A model generated the notes under the pieces. The model made no database searches and was not told where the DNA came from. It saw only the letters and a program-made list of their open reading frames with translations. A stretch of 14,305 nucleotides of DNA from CAYVBN01 sp964538565. Its GTDB lineage: Bacteria; Pseudomonadota; Alphaproteobacteria; Rhizobiales; Xanthobacteraceae. The translations under genes were made by a program, and so were the position numbers. Positions within the stretch are counted from its first letter, which is position 1, and every line of letters starts with the position of its first letter. The stretch spans positions 1 through 14,305 of the forward strand of contig CAZIGW010000131.1 of the NCBI GenBank assembly GCA_964538565.1, in the 5' to 3' direction. Shown in pieces: positions 1 through 7,877 of this stretch.

Positions 1-444
1 GTCGACCCGGCGGCGAAATGGGCGGCCTTTCGGTCCGCCCGCGCGGCGCTGGCGGCATCCGGGACGGTCACGCTCGAGCTCGCGCTCGCGCGTGTGCCGA
101 CCGTCGTTTCCTACAGGGTGTCGCGGATCGAGGAGATGATCGTTCGTCCGCTCATCAAGGTCTCGACCATCGTGCTCGCCAACTTGGTGCTCGGGGAGAA
201 CGTCATGCCCGAACTGCTGCAACGGGACGCGACGCCGGAGCGTCTCGCCGCCGCCGTGGCGCCGCTGCTCCGCGACACGCAGGAGCGCCGGCGGCAGCTC
301 GATGCTTTCGGGCGGCTCGACGCGATCCTGGGGGTCGGCGACCTCGTGCCGAGCACGCGCGCCGCCGAAGCCGTCCTGGCCGCCGCGCGCGAAGGTATCA
401 TGGCCCATCGGGGCGGGAAGGCGGCGGCTCGTGCCGCTTCGTAG
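1..444 (+). CDS. lpxB: Lipid-A-disaccharide synthase, C-terminal part (partial)
   Basis: This is the last 147 codons of an open frame that runs in from the left edge, so the N-terminal part is missing. LpxB is a GT-B glycosyltransferase (family GT19) of the inner-membrane face; it joins UDP-2,3-diacylglucosamine to lipid X to make the lipid A disaccharide. The visible part has the family's SGTVTLELAL stretch (residues about 21-30 of the fragment), where a Ser-Gly-Thr segment and a Glu of the nucleotide-sugar site lie. It is followed by a VxYRV segment and ANLVLGENVMPELLQ, matching the PNLL-x-G-x-x-V-x-ELLQ block of known LpxB proteins. An internal GTG at 94 could be mistaken for the start, but the frame is open upstream and the homology continues there. 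The gene ends in TAG, 73 bases before fabH. In related genomes lpxB closes the fabZ-lpxA-lpxB cluster; that part lies outside this window. Confidence 0.9.
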   Translation, partial: VDPAAKWAAFRSARAALAASGTVTLELALARVPTVVSYRVSRIEEMIVRPLIKVSTIVLANLVLGENVMPELLQRDATPERLAAAVAPLLRDTQERRRQLDAFGRLDAILGVGDLVPSTRAAEAVLAAAREGIMAHRGGKAAARAAS

Positions 445-478
445 GTGGGGATCAGCGGCCCGATTCGAATCAAGATCG

Positions 479-507
479 TTGTCAATACCGCCTGCCCCGA
501 GTATCGG
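479..507 (+). promoter_or_regulatory. Possible promoter of the fabH-like gene
   Basis: In the 73-base gap after lpxB there is TTGTCA (479-484, five of six matches to the -35 consensus), a 17-base spacer, then TATCGG (502-507, three of six to the -10 consensus). Transcription would begin near 513-515, only a few bases before the ATG at 518, giving a near-leaderless message. That fits the lack of any Shine-Dalgarno sequence before this ATG. A perfect 10-base palindrome, GATTCGAATC (462-471), sits just upstream of the -35. Prediction is by eye only; such matches also arise by chance. Confidence 0.3.
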
Positions 508-517
508 ATTGCACAGC

Positions 518-1576
518 ATGAACAAAAATCGACCTCGGAGTCGATCGGGCGGTCGACGTGCTGCCATCACGGGCGTGCACGGTCATCTCCCCGAGTGCGT
601 GCTGACCAACGCCGAACTCGCCAGACTGGTGGATACGAGCGACTCCTGGATCACCGAGCGCACCGGGATCAAGGAGCGTCGCATCCTCAAGGGAGAAGGA
701 CTCGGCACGTCCCACATGGCGGCCGAGGCGGTGCGCGGACTGCTGGAGAAGACGAGAACCGCGACGGCCGACATCGACCTGCTGATTTGCGCGACCACGA
801 CGCCCGACTTCGTATTTCCCTCGACGGCCAACCTGGTCTGCCAGATGGTCGGCCTCGGCACGATCGGCAGCTTCGACGTGCAGGCCGCATGCTCCGGCTT
901 CGTCTACGCGCTGACGGTCGCGACGCAGTTCATAGAGAACGGAACCTGTCGCAAGGTGATCGTCGTCGGTGCCGACAAGATGTCGGCGATCATCGACTAC
1001 ACCGATCGTGCGACCTGCGTATTGTTCGGCGACGGCGCGGGCGCCGTTCTGCTCGAGGGCTCGCGGAACGGCTACGGCATCGTCGACACGTTGATTCACT
1101 CGGACGGCTCGGGCATGCCGCATCTGCATCAGAAGGCCGGCGGCAGCCGTTTCCCGCCGACGGCGGAAACGGTCGCGAAGCGACTGCACTATGTCCATCA
1201 GGAGGGAGCGGCCGTCTACAAGTTTGCCATTGCCCGCATGGCGGAGGTCGCGGCCGAACTCATGCGTCGCAACGCGCTGAGCGGCGACGACGTCGACTGG
1301 CTCGTCCCGCACCAGGCCAACCGGCGCATCATCGAAGCGACCGCCGAGCGCATGGGTCTGCCGATGGAGCGTGTGATGATGACGATCCACAAGTACGGAA
1401 ACACGACGGCGGCGACGATCCCGCTCTGCCTGTGGGACTACGAGGCGCGCCTCAATCCGGGCGATCGCCTGCTGATGGCGGCGTTCGGCGGCGGCTTCAC
1501 CTGGGCGGGGGCCTATCTGACGTGGAGCTACGGCGAGGTGGCCGCGCGCCCGGGCGCGTCAAGGCCGCGGCTCTGA
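518..1576 (+). CDS. fabH: 3-oxoacyl-[ACP] synthase III (FabH-type condensing enzyme)
   Basis: A 352-residue KAS III enzyme of the thiolase fold. FabH joins acetyl-CoA (or another acyl-CoA primer) to malonyl-ACP to start fatty acid synthesis in the cytoplasm. The full catalytic triad is visible: Cys125 in QAACSGF, His265 in VPHQANRR, and Asn295 in HKYGNTTAAT. FGDGAGAVLL (170-179) and the C-terminal FGGGFTWAGAYL (323-334) are also family hallmarks. The ATG at 518 is chosen because the conserved N-terminus (AAITGVHGHLPE) begins about 15 residues later; the frame is open upstream but shows no FabH homology there. The first 14 residues are a basic extension, and the last 12 or so exceed a typical FabH (about 320-330 residues). 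IIDYTDRATCVLFGDG and HYVHQEGAAVYKFA look more like Bacteroidetes or spirochaete FabH than the usual alphaproteobacterial form, so this may be a second, acquired copy. The primer preferred is unknown. Confidence 0.9.
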   Translation: MNKNRPRSRSGGRRAAITGVHGHLPECVLTNAELARLVDTSDSWITERTGIKERRILKGEGLGTSHMAAEAVRGLLEKTRTATADIDLLICATTTPDFVFPSTANLVCQMVGLGTIGSFDVQAACSGFVYALTVATQFIENGTCRKVIVVGADKMSAIIDYTDRATCVLFGDGAGAVLLEGSRNGYGIVDTLIHSDGSGMPHLHQKAGGSRFPPTAETVAKRLHYVHQEGAAVYKFAIARMAEVAAELMRRNALSGDDVDWLVPHQANRRIIEATAERMGLPMERVMMTIHKYGNTTAATIPLCLWDYEARLNPGDRLLMAAFGGGFTWAGAYLTWSYGEVAARPGASRPRL

Positions 1577-1601
1577 GGCCGGCGCGCAGTCGAAGGACGA
1601 C

Positions 1602-1616
1602 CGCGCGAGCCGCGCG
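1602..1616. terminator. Small GC hairpin between convergent fabH and gltA
   Basis: CGCGCG (1602-1607), a 3-base AGC loop and CGCGCG (1611-1616) can form a 6-bp stem in the 61-base gap where the two genes meet tail to tail. There is no T-run on either side, so it is not a classical intrinsic terminator, and such pairs are common in GC-rich DNA. Confidence 0.2.
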
Positions 1617-1637
1617 TTCGTTGGAAGCGTTGCGCGA

Positions 1638-2948
1638 CTACTTGCGCCGCGAGATCGGCACGTAGTCGCGGCGCGTGGCGCCCGTGTAGAGCTGGCGCGG
1701 CCGACCGATCTTCTGGTTCGGATCCTCGATCATCTCCTTCCACTGGGCGATCCAGCCGACGGTGCGGGCGAGCGCGAACAGGACGGTAAACATCGTCGTC
1801 GGGAAGCCCATCGCCTTGAGGGTGATGCCCGAATAGAAGTCGATGTTCGGATAGAGCTTCTTCTCGATGAAATAGTCGTCGTGCAAGGCGATGCGCTCGA
1901 GCTCCATCGCCACCTCGAGCAGCGGATCGTCCTTGTGCCCGAGCTCGTTCAGGACCTCGTGGCAGGTCTTCTGCATGATCTTCGCGCGCGGATCGTAGTT
2001 CTTGTACACGCGATGGCCGAAGCCCATCAGGCGGAACGGATCGTTCTTGTCCTTCGAACGCCGGATGTACTCCGGGATGCGGTCGACCGTGCCGATCTCG
2101 GCGAGCATCTTGAGGGCGGCTTCGTTGGCGCCACCGTGCGCCGGGCCCCAAAGGCAGGCGATGCCGGCCGCGATGCAGGCGAACGGGTTGGCGCCCGACG
2201 AGCCCGCGAGCCGCACCGTCGAGGTCGACGCGTTCTGCTCGTGGTCGGCGTGCAGGATGAAGATGCGGTCCATCGCGCGCGCGAGCACCGGATTGGGCTT
2301 GTAGTCCTCGCACGGCACGGCAAAGCACATGTGCAGGAAGTTGGACGAGAAATCGAGCTCGTTCTTCGGGTACATGAACGGCTGGCCGACCGAATATTTG
2401 TAGGCCATTGCGGCGAGCGTCGGCATCTTGGCGATCATGCGGATCGAGGCGATCATCCGCTGGTGCGGGTCGGAGATGTCGGTGGAGTCGTGATAGAACG
2501 CCGAGAGGGCGCCGACGCTGCCGACCATCACGGCCATCGGGTGGGCGTCGCGACGGAAGCCCTGGAAAAACCGGCTCATCTGCTCGTGGACCATCGTGTG
2601 ACGCGTCACCCGATAGTCGAAATCGGCTTTCTGCGCGGCGGTCGGCAGCTCGCCGTAGAGCAGCAGGTAGCAGGTCTCGAGGAAGTCACCCTGCTCGGCC
2701 AGTTGTTCGATCGGGTAGCCGCGGTAAAGCAGGATGCCTTCGTCGCCGTCGATGTACGTGATCTTCGACTCGCAGCTCCCGGTCGATGTGAAGCCCGGGT
2801 CGTAGGTGAACATTCCGGCTTCGCCGTAGAGTTTGGAAATGTCGATGACAGACGGCCCGATCGTTCCCTCGTAGATCGGAAACGACCAGCTCTTGTCGCT
2901 CACCGTGAGCTTGGCGGTCTTGGTATTGGCGCCCGTTGTCGCGTCCAT
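1638..2948 (-). CDS. gltA: Citrate synthase (type II, hexameric family)
   Basis: 436 residues, the usual length of Gram-negative citrate synthases. The enzyme condenses oxaloacetate and acetyl-CoA to citrate, the entry step of the TCA cycle, in the cytosol. All three catalytic residues are present: His271 in PAHGGAN, His312 in GFGHRVYKNYDPRA, and Asp370 in PNIDFYSG. HADHEQNAST (233-242) is the signature block before them. The ATG at 2948 is preferred over the longer frame (to 3110) because MDATTGANTKTAKLTVSDKS is the typical N-terminus and GAGG lies 8 bases before it; the 54 extra codons look like translated leader. The gene converges on fabH and lies 259 bases downstream of gltX. That gap is long enough to carry its own promoter, but I could not pick out a convincing -35/-10 pair. 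Confidence 0.97.
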   Translation of the reverse strand: MDATTGANTKTAKLTVSDKSWSFPIYEGTIGPSVIDISKLYGEAGMFTYDPGFTSTGSCESKITYIDGDEGILLYRGYPIEQLAEQGDFLETCYLLLYGELPTAAQKADFDYRVTRHTMVHEQMSRFFQGFRRDAHPMAVMVGSVGALSAFYHDSTDISDPHQRMIASIRMIAKMPTLAAMAYKYSVGQPFMYPKNELDFSSNFLHMCFAVPCEDYKPNPVLARAMDRIFILHADHEQNASTSTVRLAGSSGANPFACIAAGIACLWGPAHGGANEAALKMLAEIGTVDRIPEYIRRSKDKNDPFRLMGFGHRVYKNYDPRAKIMQKTCHEVLNELGHKDDPLLEVAMELERIALHDDYFIEKKLYPNIDFYSGITLKAMGFPTTMFTVLFALARTVGWIAQWKEMIEDPNQKIGRPRQLYTGATRRDYVPISRRK

Positions 2949-3207
2949 GATCGCATCCTCGATCGTGTGGTCGGACGGACCCTGCGGCCCGGAGCGGGCC
3001 GGAAGCAACCTGCCGCGGTGAGCCCCCTCGGCCCGCGACGAAAGAGGTCCGACCTTGTGTGGGTATCCTATCCAAGTGTGCGCTGCAAGACGCGCCGCAA
3101 GGGGCCGCACGCATGGTTAGGGATTGATTTTTGAGCTTCTTCCGGTTGACGCAGCCGGCGAGGCTGGATTCCGCCGAAACAGGGGCGGCCCCGCCGCCGA
3201 TGGCCGG

Positions 3208-4632
3208 TCAGCAGGCCTGGTCGCCAAGCCGTGCGAGACTTTCGGCCTTCCCGAGCACCGCAAGCACGTCGAAAATCCCGGGCGAGGTGGTGCGACCGGT
3301 GAGCGCGGCCCGCAGCGGCTGGGCGACCGCGCCGAGTTTTGCCCCGGTCCGCTCGGCGAAGGCGCGCACGGTGCGTTCCGTGGTTTCGGCGGTCCACGGA
3401 TCGGTCGCGGCGAGATCGCCGGTGATCTGCCCGATGAGCACGCGCGCTTGCGGTGTGAGCAGGGCAACCGCTTTCTCGTCGATGGCGATCGGTCGGTCGG
3501 CGAACAGGAACCGTGCTCCGTCGATCAGTTCGACCAGCGTCTTGGCCCGTTCCTTCAAGCCCGGCATGGCGGCGAGGAGCTTGGATTTCATCCCGGGCGT
3601 GAGCTTGGCGCGAAGTTCCTCTCCGCCCGCCAGGTGCGGGAGAAGGCGCTCGATTTCGGCGACAAGGTCCGCGTCGGGAGTGCGGCGCATGTAGTGGCCG
3701 TTGAGGTTCTCGAGCTTGGCGAAGTCGAACCGCGCCGGCGAGCGCCCGATCTGCGGCAGGTCGAACAACGCGATCATTTCCTCGGTCGAGAAGATCTCCT
3801 GATCGCCATGGCTCCAGCCGAGGCGGACCAGATAGCTGCGCATCGCGGCGGGCAGGTAGCCCATCGCCCGGTACGCATCGACGCCGAGCGCGCCGTGACG
3901 TTTCGACAGTTTCGATCCGTCGGGCCCGTGAATGAGCGGGATGTGCGCCATGATCGGGACGGGCCAGCCGAGCGCGTCATAGATCTGCTTCTGCCGCGCG
4001 CCGTTGGTGAGGTGATCGTCGCCGCGGATGATGTGCGTCACCCCCATGTCGTGATCGTCGACGACGACGGCCAGCATGTAGGTCGGGGTGCCGTCGGAGC
4101 GCAGCAGCACGAGGTCGTCGAGGTTCTCGTTCTGCCACACCACGCGGCCCTGCACCTGATCGTCGATCACCGTCTCGCCGCTTGTCGGCGCCTTGAGGCG
4201 GATCACCGGTTTGACGCCGGGCGGCGCCTCGCTCGGATCGCGATCCCGCCAGCGACCGTCGTAGCGCATCGGCCGGCCCTCGCGCCGCGCCGTCTCGCGC
4301 ATCTCCTCGAGCTCCTGCGGGCTTGCGTAGCAACGGTAGGCCTTGCCCGCGGCGAGCAGCTGCTCCGCCACCTCGCGGTGCCGCGCCGCGCGCGAGAACT
4401 GGTAGATGGGCTCGCCGTCCCAATCGAGGCCGAGCCAGGCGAGGCCGTCGAGGATCGCGTCGATCGCCGCCTTGGTCGAACGCTCGCGGTCGGTGTCCTC
4501 GATGCGCAGCAGCATCTTGCCGTTGCGCCCGCGCGCGTAGAGCCAGTTGAACAGGGCAGTTCGCGCGCCGCCGATATGCAGAAAGCCGGTCGGCGAGGGG
4601 GCAAAGCGGGTGACGACGGGCGTTTCGGTCAT
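3208..4632 (-). CDS. gltX: Glutamyl-tRNA synthetase (class I, GlnRS/GluRS family)
   Basis: 474 residues, full length. It charges tRNA-Glu with glutamate at the cost of ATP in the cytosol. RFAPSPTGFLHIGGARTALF (9-28) contains the HIGH-equivalent HIGG (19-22), and KLSKRHG (241-247) is the second ATP-binding class I signature (KMSKS equivalent). RIEDTDRERS (43-52) and IRGDDHLTN (202-210) are further GluRS blocks. The C-terminal third is the helical anticodon-binding part. The ATG at 4632 gives the canonical start MTETPVVTRFAPSPTG. Many alphaproteobacteria carry two GluRS paralogues, one of which may be non-discriminating and also load tRNA-Gln for GatCAB amidation; which kind this is cannot be told from the sequence alone. 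The gene diverges from comEC across 113 bases, in which I see no clear promoter motif. Confidence 0.97.
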   Translation of the reverse strand: MTETPVVTRFAPSPTGFLHIGGARTALFNWLYARGRNGKMLLRIEDTDRERSTKAAIDAILDGLAWLGLDWDGEPIYQFSRAARHREVAEQLLAAGKAYRCYASPQELEEMRETARREGRPMRYDGRWRDRDPSEAPPGVKPVIRLKAPTSGETVIDDQVQGRVVWQNENLDDLVLLRSDGTPTYMLAVVVDDHDMGVTHIIRGDDHLTNGARQKQIYDALGWPVPIMAHIPLIHGPDGSKLSKRHGALGVDAYRAMGYLPAAMRSYLVRLGWSHGDQEIFSTEEMIALFDLPQIGRSPARFDFAKLENLNGHYMRRTPDADLVAEIERLLPHLAGGEELRAKLTPGMKSKLLAAMPGLKERAKTLVELIDGARFLFADRPIAIDEKAVALLTPQARVLIGQITGDLAATDPWTAETTERTVRAFAERTGAKLGAVAQPLRAALTGRTTSPGIFDVLAVLGKAESLARLGDQAC

Positions 4633-4745
4633 CGGAGATCAGAACAACCTTGCAATCGGGCGGGCCGGACCCGGTGTTCCGGCCGAGCGGCGCTCGTGTA
4701 ACATGGCGAGCGACGAGGGTGTAGCGCGGGGCGTGGGTCGGCGCC

Positions 4746-7031
4746 ATGGTCAAACGCAACCGGGCGCAGGGCGACGCGGAAGGCCGCGCGCAGGGCCGGG
4801 CCGAGACATGGCCGCCCGGCGGGGCCGCTCGCCCGCGCGACTTGAGGTGGCCGCCGAGCCTCGCGCATCTCGCCGATCCCATCGCCGCACGCATCCGGGC
4901 GTGGGCGGCGGTCGAGGCCGGCCCCGGGCGCTTGCTGCCATGGCTGCCGGTCGCCTTCGCGCTCGGCGTCGCGCTCTACTTCGCTGCCGGTCACGAGCCG
5001 GCCTCGTGGGCGGCGCCGGCGCTGACCTGCCTTCTCGTATTCGCGGCGATCGAGGCGCGACGGAGCGCCGTCGCCTTCGTGGGTCTTGTGGCGCTCGCCG
5101 CCGTGGCGGCCGGGTTCGCGACCGCCACGCTGCGCACGCTCATCGTCAGCCATCCGGTTCTGCGCGTGCCCGCGTCGGCGACGGTCAGCGGATTCGTCGA
5201 GGTGCGCGAGGAGCGCGAGCGCAGCGACCGCATCGTGGTCCGCGTCCATAAGATCGAGGGACGGCTCGCCGATGCACCCGACCGCATCCGGGTCGCGGTG
5301 CGCAAGGGCAGGGCGCCCCCGGTCGGGGCCTTTGTCGAATTCAAGGCACGTCTCAACCCGCCGCTGCAGCCGCAGCGGCCGGGCGGCTACGACTTCGCGC
5401 GCGATCTCTATTTCCAGGGCATCGGGGCGATCGGATTCGTGACCGGCACGATCCGAACGCAGACGCCGCCGGGAGCGCCGGGGCTGTGGCTCACCTACGC
5501 GAGCTTTGTCGAGGGCGCCCGTGACGGCATCGACCGGCGCATCCGCGCCGCGGTTCCGGGCGACGCGGGCTCGATCGCCTCGGCGCTCATCACCGGCAAG
5601 CGCGACGCCATCTCGACGCCGGTCAACGACGCCATGTACGTCTCGAGCCTCGCGCACGTGCTGTCGATCTCCGGCTACCACATGGCCGTGGTCGCCGGCG
5701 TCGTGTTCTTCTTCGTGCGGGCGGCCCTGGCGTTGGCCGGCGGCCTCGCCACCCGCCGGCCGATCAAGAAATGGGCGGCAGGCGCGGCCCTCGTCGCCGC
5801 CTTCGTCTATCTGCTGCTGTCGGGCGCGGAAGTCGCCACGCAGCGCAGCTTCGTCATGACGGCGATCGTGCTGCTCGGCCTGATGGTCGACCGGCCGGCA
5901 CTGACGCTGCGCACCATCGCGCTCGCCGCCCTGGCGGTGCTCCTGTTGGCGCCGGAGGCCGTGGTCCATCCGAGCTTCCAGATGTCGTTCGCTGCGACGC
6001 TGGCGCTGATCGCCGCCTACGCGCACGGCCTTCCGTTCAGTCCGCGCGCCGCAGACACCTCGCTCGGCGCGCGCATCGCGCTCTGGGGCGTGCGCGAGGT
6101 CGTGACGCTCGTGTTCGCCTCGCTGGTCGCCGGTCTGGCGACCACGCCCTACGCCGCCTACCACTTTCATCGCGCGGCCCCTTACGGCGTCCTCGCCAAC
6201 CTGTTGGCGATGCCGATCGTGTCCGCCTGGGTGATGCCGGCGGGCCTGCTGGCGCTCGTCGCGCTGCCGTTCGGCTTCGACGGTCCGTTGTGGCAAGTGA
6301 TGGGCGACGGCATCGGCTGGATGACGCGGGTGGCGTTGTGGGTGGCGAACCTTCCCGGCGCCGTCGGCCGCGTGCACGCCTTCGGGACCGGGCCGCTCGT
6401 TCTGGGCACGGCCGGCCTTGTCGTGATCTGCCTGCTCAGGACGCCGTTGCGCTGGTCCGGCGGCGCGTTGGTCGCGCTCGCCTGTGCGCTCGCACTGGGA
6501 ACGCCGCAGCCCGACGTGCTGGTCGCGCCGGGTGGCGAGGCCTTCGCGGTGCGCGGCGCCGACGGGCGGCTGAGCATCTTGAAGGTGCGAAGCGACGCGT
6601 TCGCCGCGCGCGAATGGCTGGCGGCCGACGCCGATGCGCGGCTGCCGAACGATCCGAACTTGCGTGAAGCCTTTGCGTGCGACGACGCCGGTTGCCTGGC
6701 GCGGCTCGCGGACGGCAGCCTCGTCTCGGTGGCGCTGACGCCCGAGGCGCTGGCGGAAGACTGCCGCCGCGCGGCGCTCGTGCTGTCGCCGCGCACGGCG
6801 CCGCCGGATTGCCCCGCGCATGTCATCGACCGGTCGGTCTGGCGAGCGGGCGGCGCCCAGGCGTTGCGCCGCACCGGGAACGGTTGGGAGATCGTGCCGG
6901 CGCGGCCGGGCGGTCTCGACCGGCCGTGGGCTCCGGCCGCGGAGAGATCTTCGCGGCCGGGCGCCGCACCTGCGCGACCCGCGCCGCGCGATCTCACGCC
7001 AAGCCCTGAAAGTCTCGAACCTGGCGATTGA
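4746..7031 (+). CDS. comEC: ComEC/Rec2-family DNA-uptake channel protein
   Basis: 761 residues. ComEC is the polytopic inner-membrane protein through which single-stranded DNA enters the cytoplasm in natural transformation. Order seen: basic Gly/Arg/Ala-rich cytoplasmic N-terminus (1-60); hydrophobic segments (about 64-135); a soluble DUF4131/OB-like domain (about 138-238); then the competence domain with many membrane segments (about 275-580), including the family hallmark SLAHVLSISGYHMA (301-314) and the HPSFQMSFAATLALI block (408-422). The C-terminal region (587-720) corresponds to the metallo-beta-lactamase-like domain but has no HxHxDH metal motif, so it is probably catalytically dead, as I recall for rhizobial homologues. 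Residues 720-761 are Pro/Ala/Arg-rich and probably disordered. The ATG at 4746 is the only one usable: the frame is closed by TAG at 4722. The gene is the only + strand gene between gltX and lexA, so it has its own transcription unit. Whether the host is transformable is unknown. Confidence 0.93.
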   Translation: MVKRNRAQGDAEGRAQGRAETWPPGGAARPRDLRWPPSLAHLADPIAARIRAWAAVEAGPGRLLPWLPVAFALGVALYFAAGHEPASWAAPALTCLLVFAAIEARRSAVAFVGLVALAAVAAGFATATLRTLIVSHPVLRVPASATVSGFVEVREERERSDRIVVRVHKIEGRLADAPDRIRVAVRKGRAPPVGAFVEFKARLNPPLQPQRPGGYDFARDLYFQGIGAIGFVTGTIRTQTPPGAPGLWLTYASFVEGARDGIDRRIRAAVPGDAGSIASALITGKRDAISTPVNDAMYVSSLAHVLSISGYHMAVVAGVVFFFVRAALALAGGLATRRPIKKWAAGAALVAAFVYLLLSGAEVATQRSFVMTAIVLLGLMVDRPALTLRTIALAALAVLLLAPEAVVHPSFQMSFAATLALIAAYAHGLPFSPRAADTSLGARIALWGVREVVTLVFASLVAGLATTPYAAYHFHRAAPYGVLANLLAMPIVSAWVMPAGLLALVALPFGFDGPLWQVMGDGIGWMTRVALWVANLPGAVGRVHAFGTGPLVLGTAGLVVICLLRTPLRWSGGALVALACALALGTPQPDVLVAPGGEAFAVRGADGRLSILKVRSDAFAAREWLAADADARLPNDPNLREAFACDDAGCLARLADGSLVSVALTPEALAEDCRRAALVLSPRTAPPDCPAHVIDRSVWRAGGAQALRRTGNGWEIVPARPGGLDRPWAPAAERSSRPGAAPARPAPRDLTPSPESLEPGD

Positions 7032-7056
7032 GCTGTGAATCAATTCCCGAGCGCCT

Positions 7057-7077
7057 GGCCGAAAGTCCGCTTCGGCC
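7057..7077. terminator. Hairpin between convergent comEC and lexA
   Basis: GGCCGAA (7057-7063) and TTCGGCC (7071-7077) form a perfect 7-bp stem with a 7-base loop, inside the 79-base gap where comEC and lexA meet tail to tail. It could work in both directions. No T-run follows on either strand, so an intrinsic terminator is only possible, not shown. Confidence 0.35.
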
Positions 7078-7110
7078 CGGAAGCCCGCTCGCGCGTGACC
7101 GGAGTCCGCC

Positions 7111-7812
7111 TCAGTAACGGCGGAACAACCCGACGAGCTTGCCCTGGATGCGCACGCGGTTGGGCGGAAGAATGCGCACCTCGTAGGAGGTGTTGGCGGG
7201 CTCGAGCGCGATCGAGGCGCCGCGCCGGCGAAAGCGCTTGAGGGTCGCTTCCTCGTCGTCGATCAACGCCACCACGATGTCGCCGGTGTCGGCGCTCTCG
7301 GTGCGCTTGATGAGCGCGATGTCGCCGTCGAGGATGCCGGCCTCGATCATCGAGTCGCCGCGAACCTCGAGCGCGAAATGCTCGCCCGCGGTCAGCAGGT
7401 CGGGCGGCATGTTGATGACGGAACTCTTGTTCTGGATCGCCTCGATCGGCGTGCCGGCGGCGATGCGGCCCATGACCGGCACCGCGATCGGCCGCCCGCC
7501 GTCCTCCTCCGAGGGGGCGCGGACGCGGCCGAGATTGCCCTCGATCACGCTCGGGGTAAAGCCGCGCGCGCGGCTTGCCCCCACGCCGTGCCCGACCGAT
7601 TCGGGGAGCTTGATGACCTCGATGGCGCGCGCCCGGTTGGGCAGCCGGCGGATGAAGCCGCGTTCCTCGAGCGCCGTGATCAGCCGATGAATACCCGATT
7701 TCGAGCGCAGGTCGAGCGCGTCCTTCATCTCGTCGAACGACGGCGGCACGCCCGCTTCCTTCAGCCGTTCATGAATGAAGCGCAGGAGCTCGAGCTGCTT
7801 GCGGGTGAGCAT
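7111..7812 (-). CDS. lexA: LexA SOS-response repressor (S24 autopeptidase)
   Basis: 233 residues. LexA represses DNA-repair genes; on contact with RecA-ssDNA filaments it cuts itself and releases them. The N-terminal winged-helix domain starts MLTRKQLELLRFIHERL, with the recognition region around FDEMKDALDLRSKSGIHRLI (26-45). The linker (about 70-105) is followed by the S24 domain: Ala119-Gly120 cleavage site in GRIAAGTP, nucleophile Ser154 in RGDSMIEAG, general-base Lys192 in EATLKRF. The ATG at 7812 is chosen over the frame's first start (7881) because it gives the canonical LexA N-terminus and has GGAGG 8 bases upstream. The 23 extra codons would also bring translation up close to the SOS box. 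The gene lies 141 bases beyond moeA in the same direction but has its own SOS-controlled promoter region, so it is probably autoregulated. Confidence 0.98.
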   Translation of the reverse strand: MLTRKQLELLRFIHERLKEAGVPPSFDEMKDALDLRSKSGIHRLITALEERGFIRRLPNRARAIEVIKLPESVGHGVGASRARGFTPSVIEGNLGRVRAPSEEDGGRPIAVPVMGRIAAGTPIEAIQNKSSVINMPPDLLTAGEHFALEVRGDSMIEAGILDGDIALIKRTESADTGDIVVALIDDEEATLKRFRRRGASIALEPANTSYEVRILPPNRVRIQGKLVGLFRRY

Positions 7813-7877
7813 TGTTGGGACCTCCCGGGCCGATCGGCGGCCCCGGCGACGCGGCCTCCGAAACAAATCAAGAACGG

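Noticed and set aside
482..1390. Long - strand open frame opposite fabH.
   Set aside because: It is a shadow of fabH; Arg/Val/Asp-rich with no family features. The + strand has an intact catalytic triad.
3040..3110. Search for a gltA promoter around the TAGGAT-like hexamer near 3065.
   Set aside because: No -35-like hexamer sits at 16-18 bases from it on the - strand, so the match is not supported.
3183..3201. GC hairpin (GGGGCGGCCCC and neighbours) as gltX terminator.
   Set aside because: Stem is short with almost no loop and there is no T-run downstream on the gltX strand.
1881..4701. Two long + strand frames (1881-3134, 3124-4701) opposite gltA and gltX.
   Set aside because: They mirror gltA and gltX, are biased in composition and show no motifs; the - strand genes are certain.
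4629..7043. An 804-codon open frame antisense to the whole of comEC.
   Set aside because: Its translation is Arg/Gly/Asp/His-rich low complexity without any recognised domain, while the + strand frame encodes clear ComEC motifs. Long antisense frames are common in GC-rich DNA.
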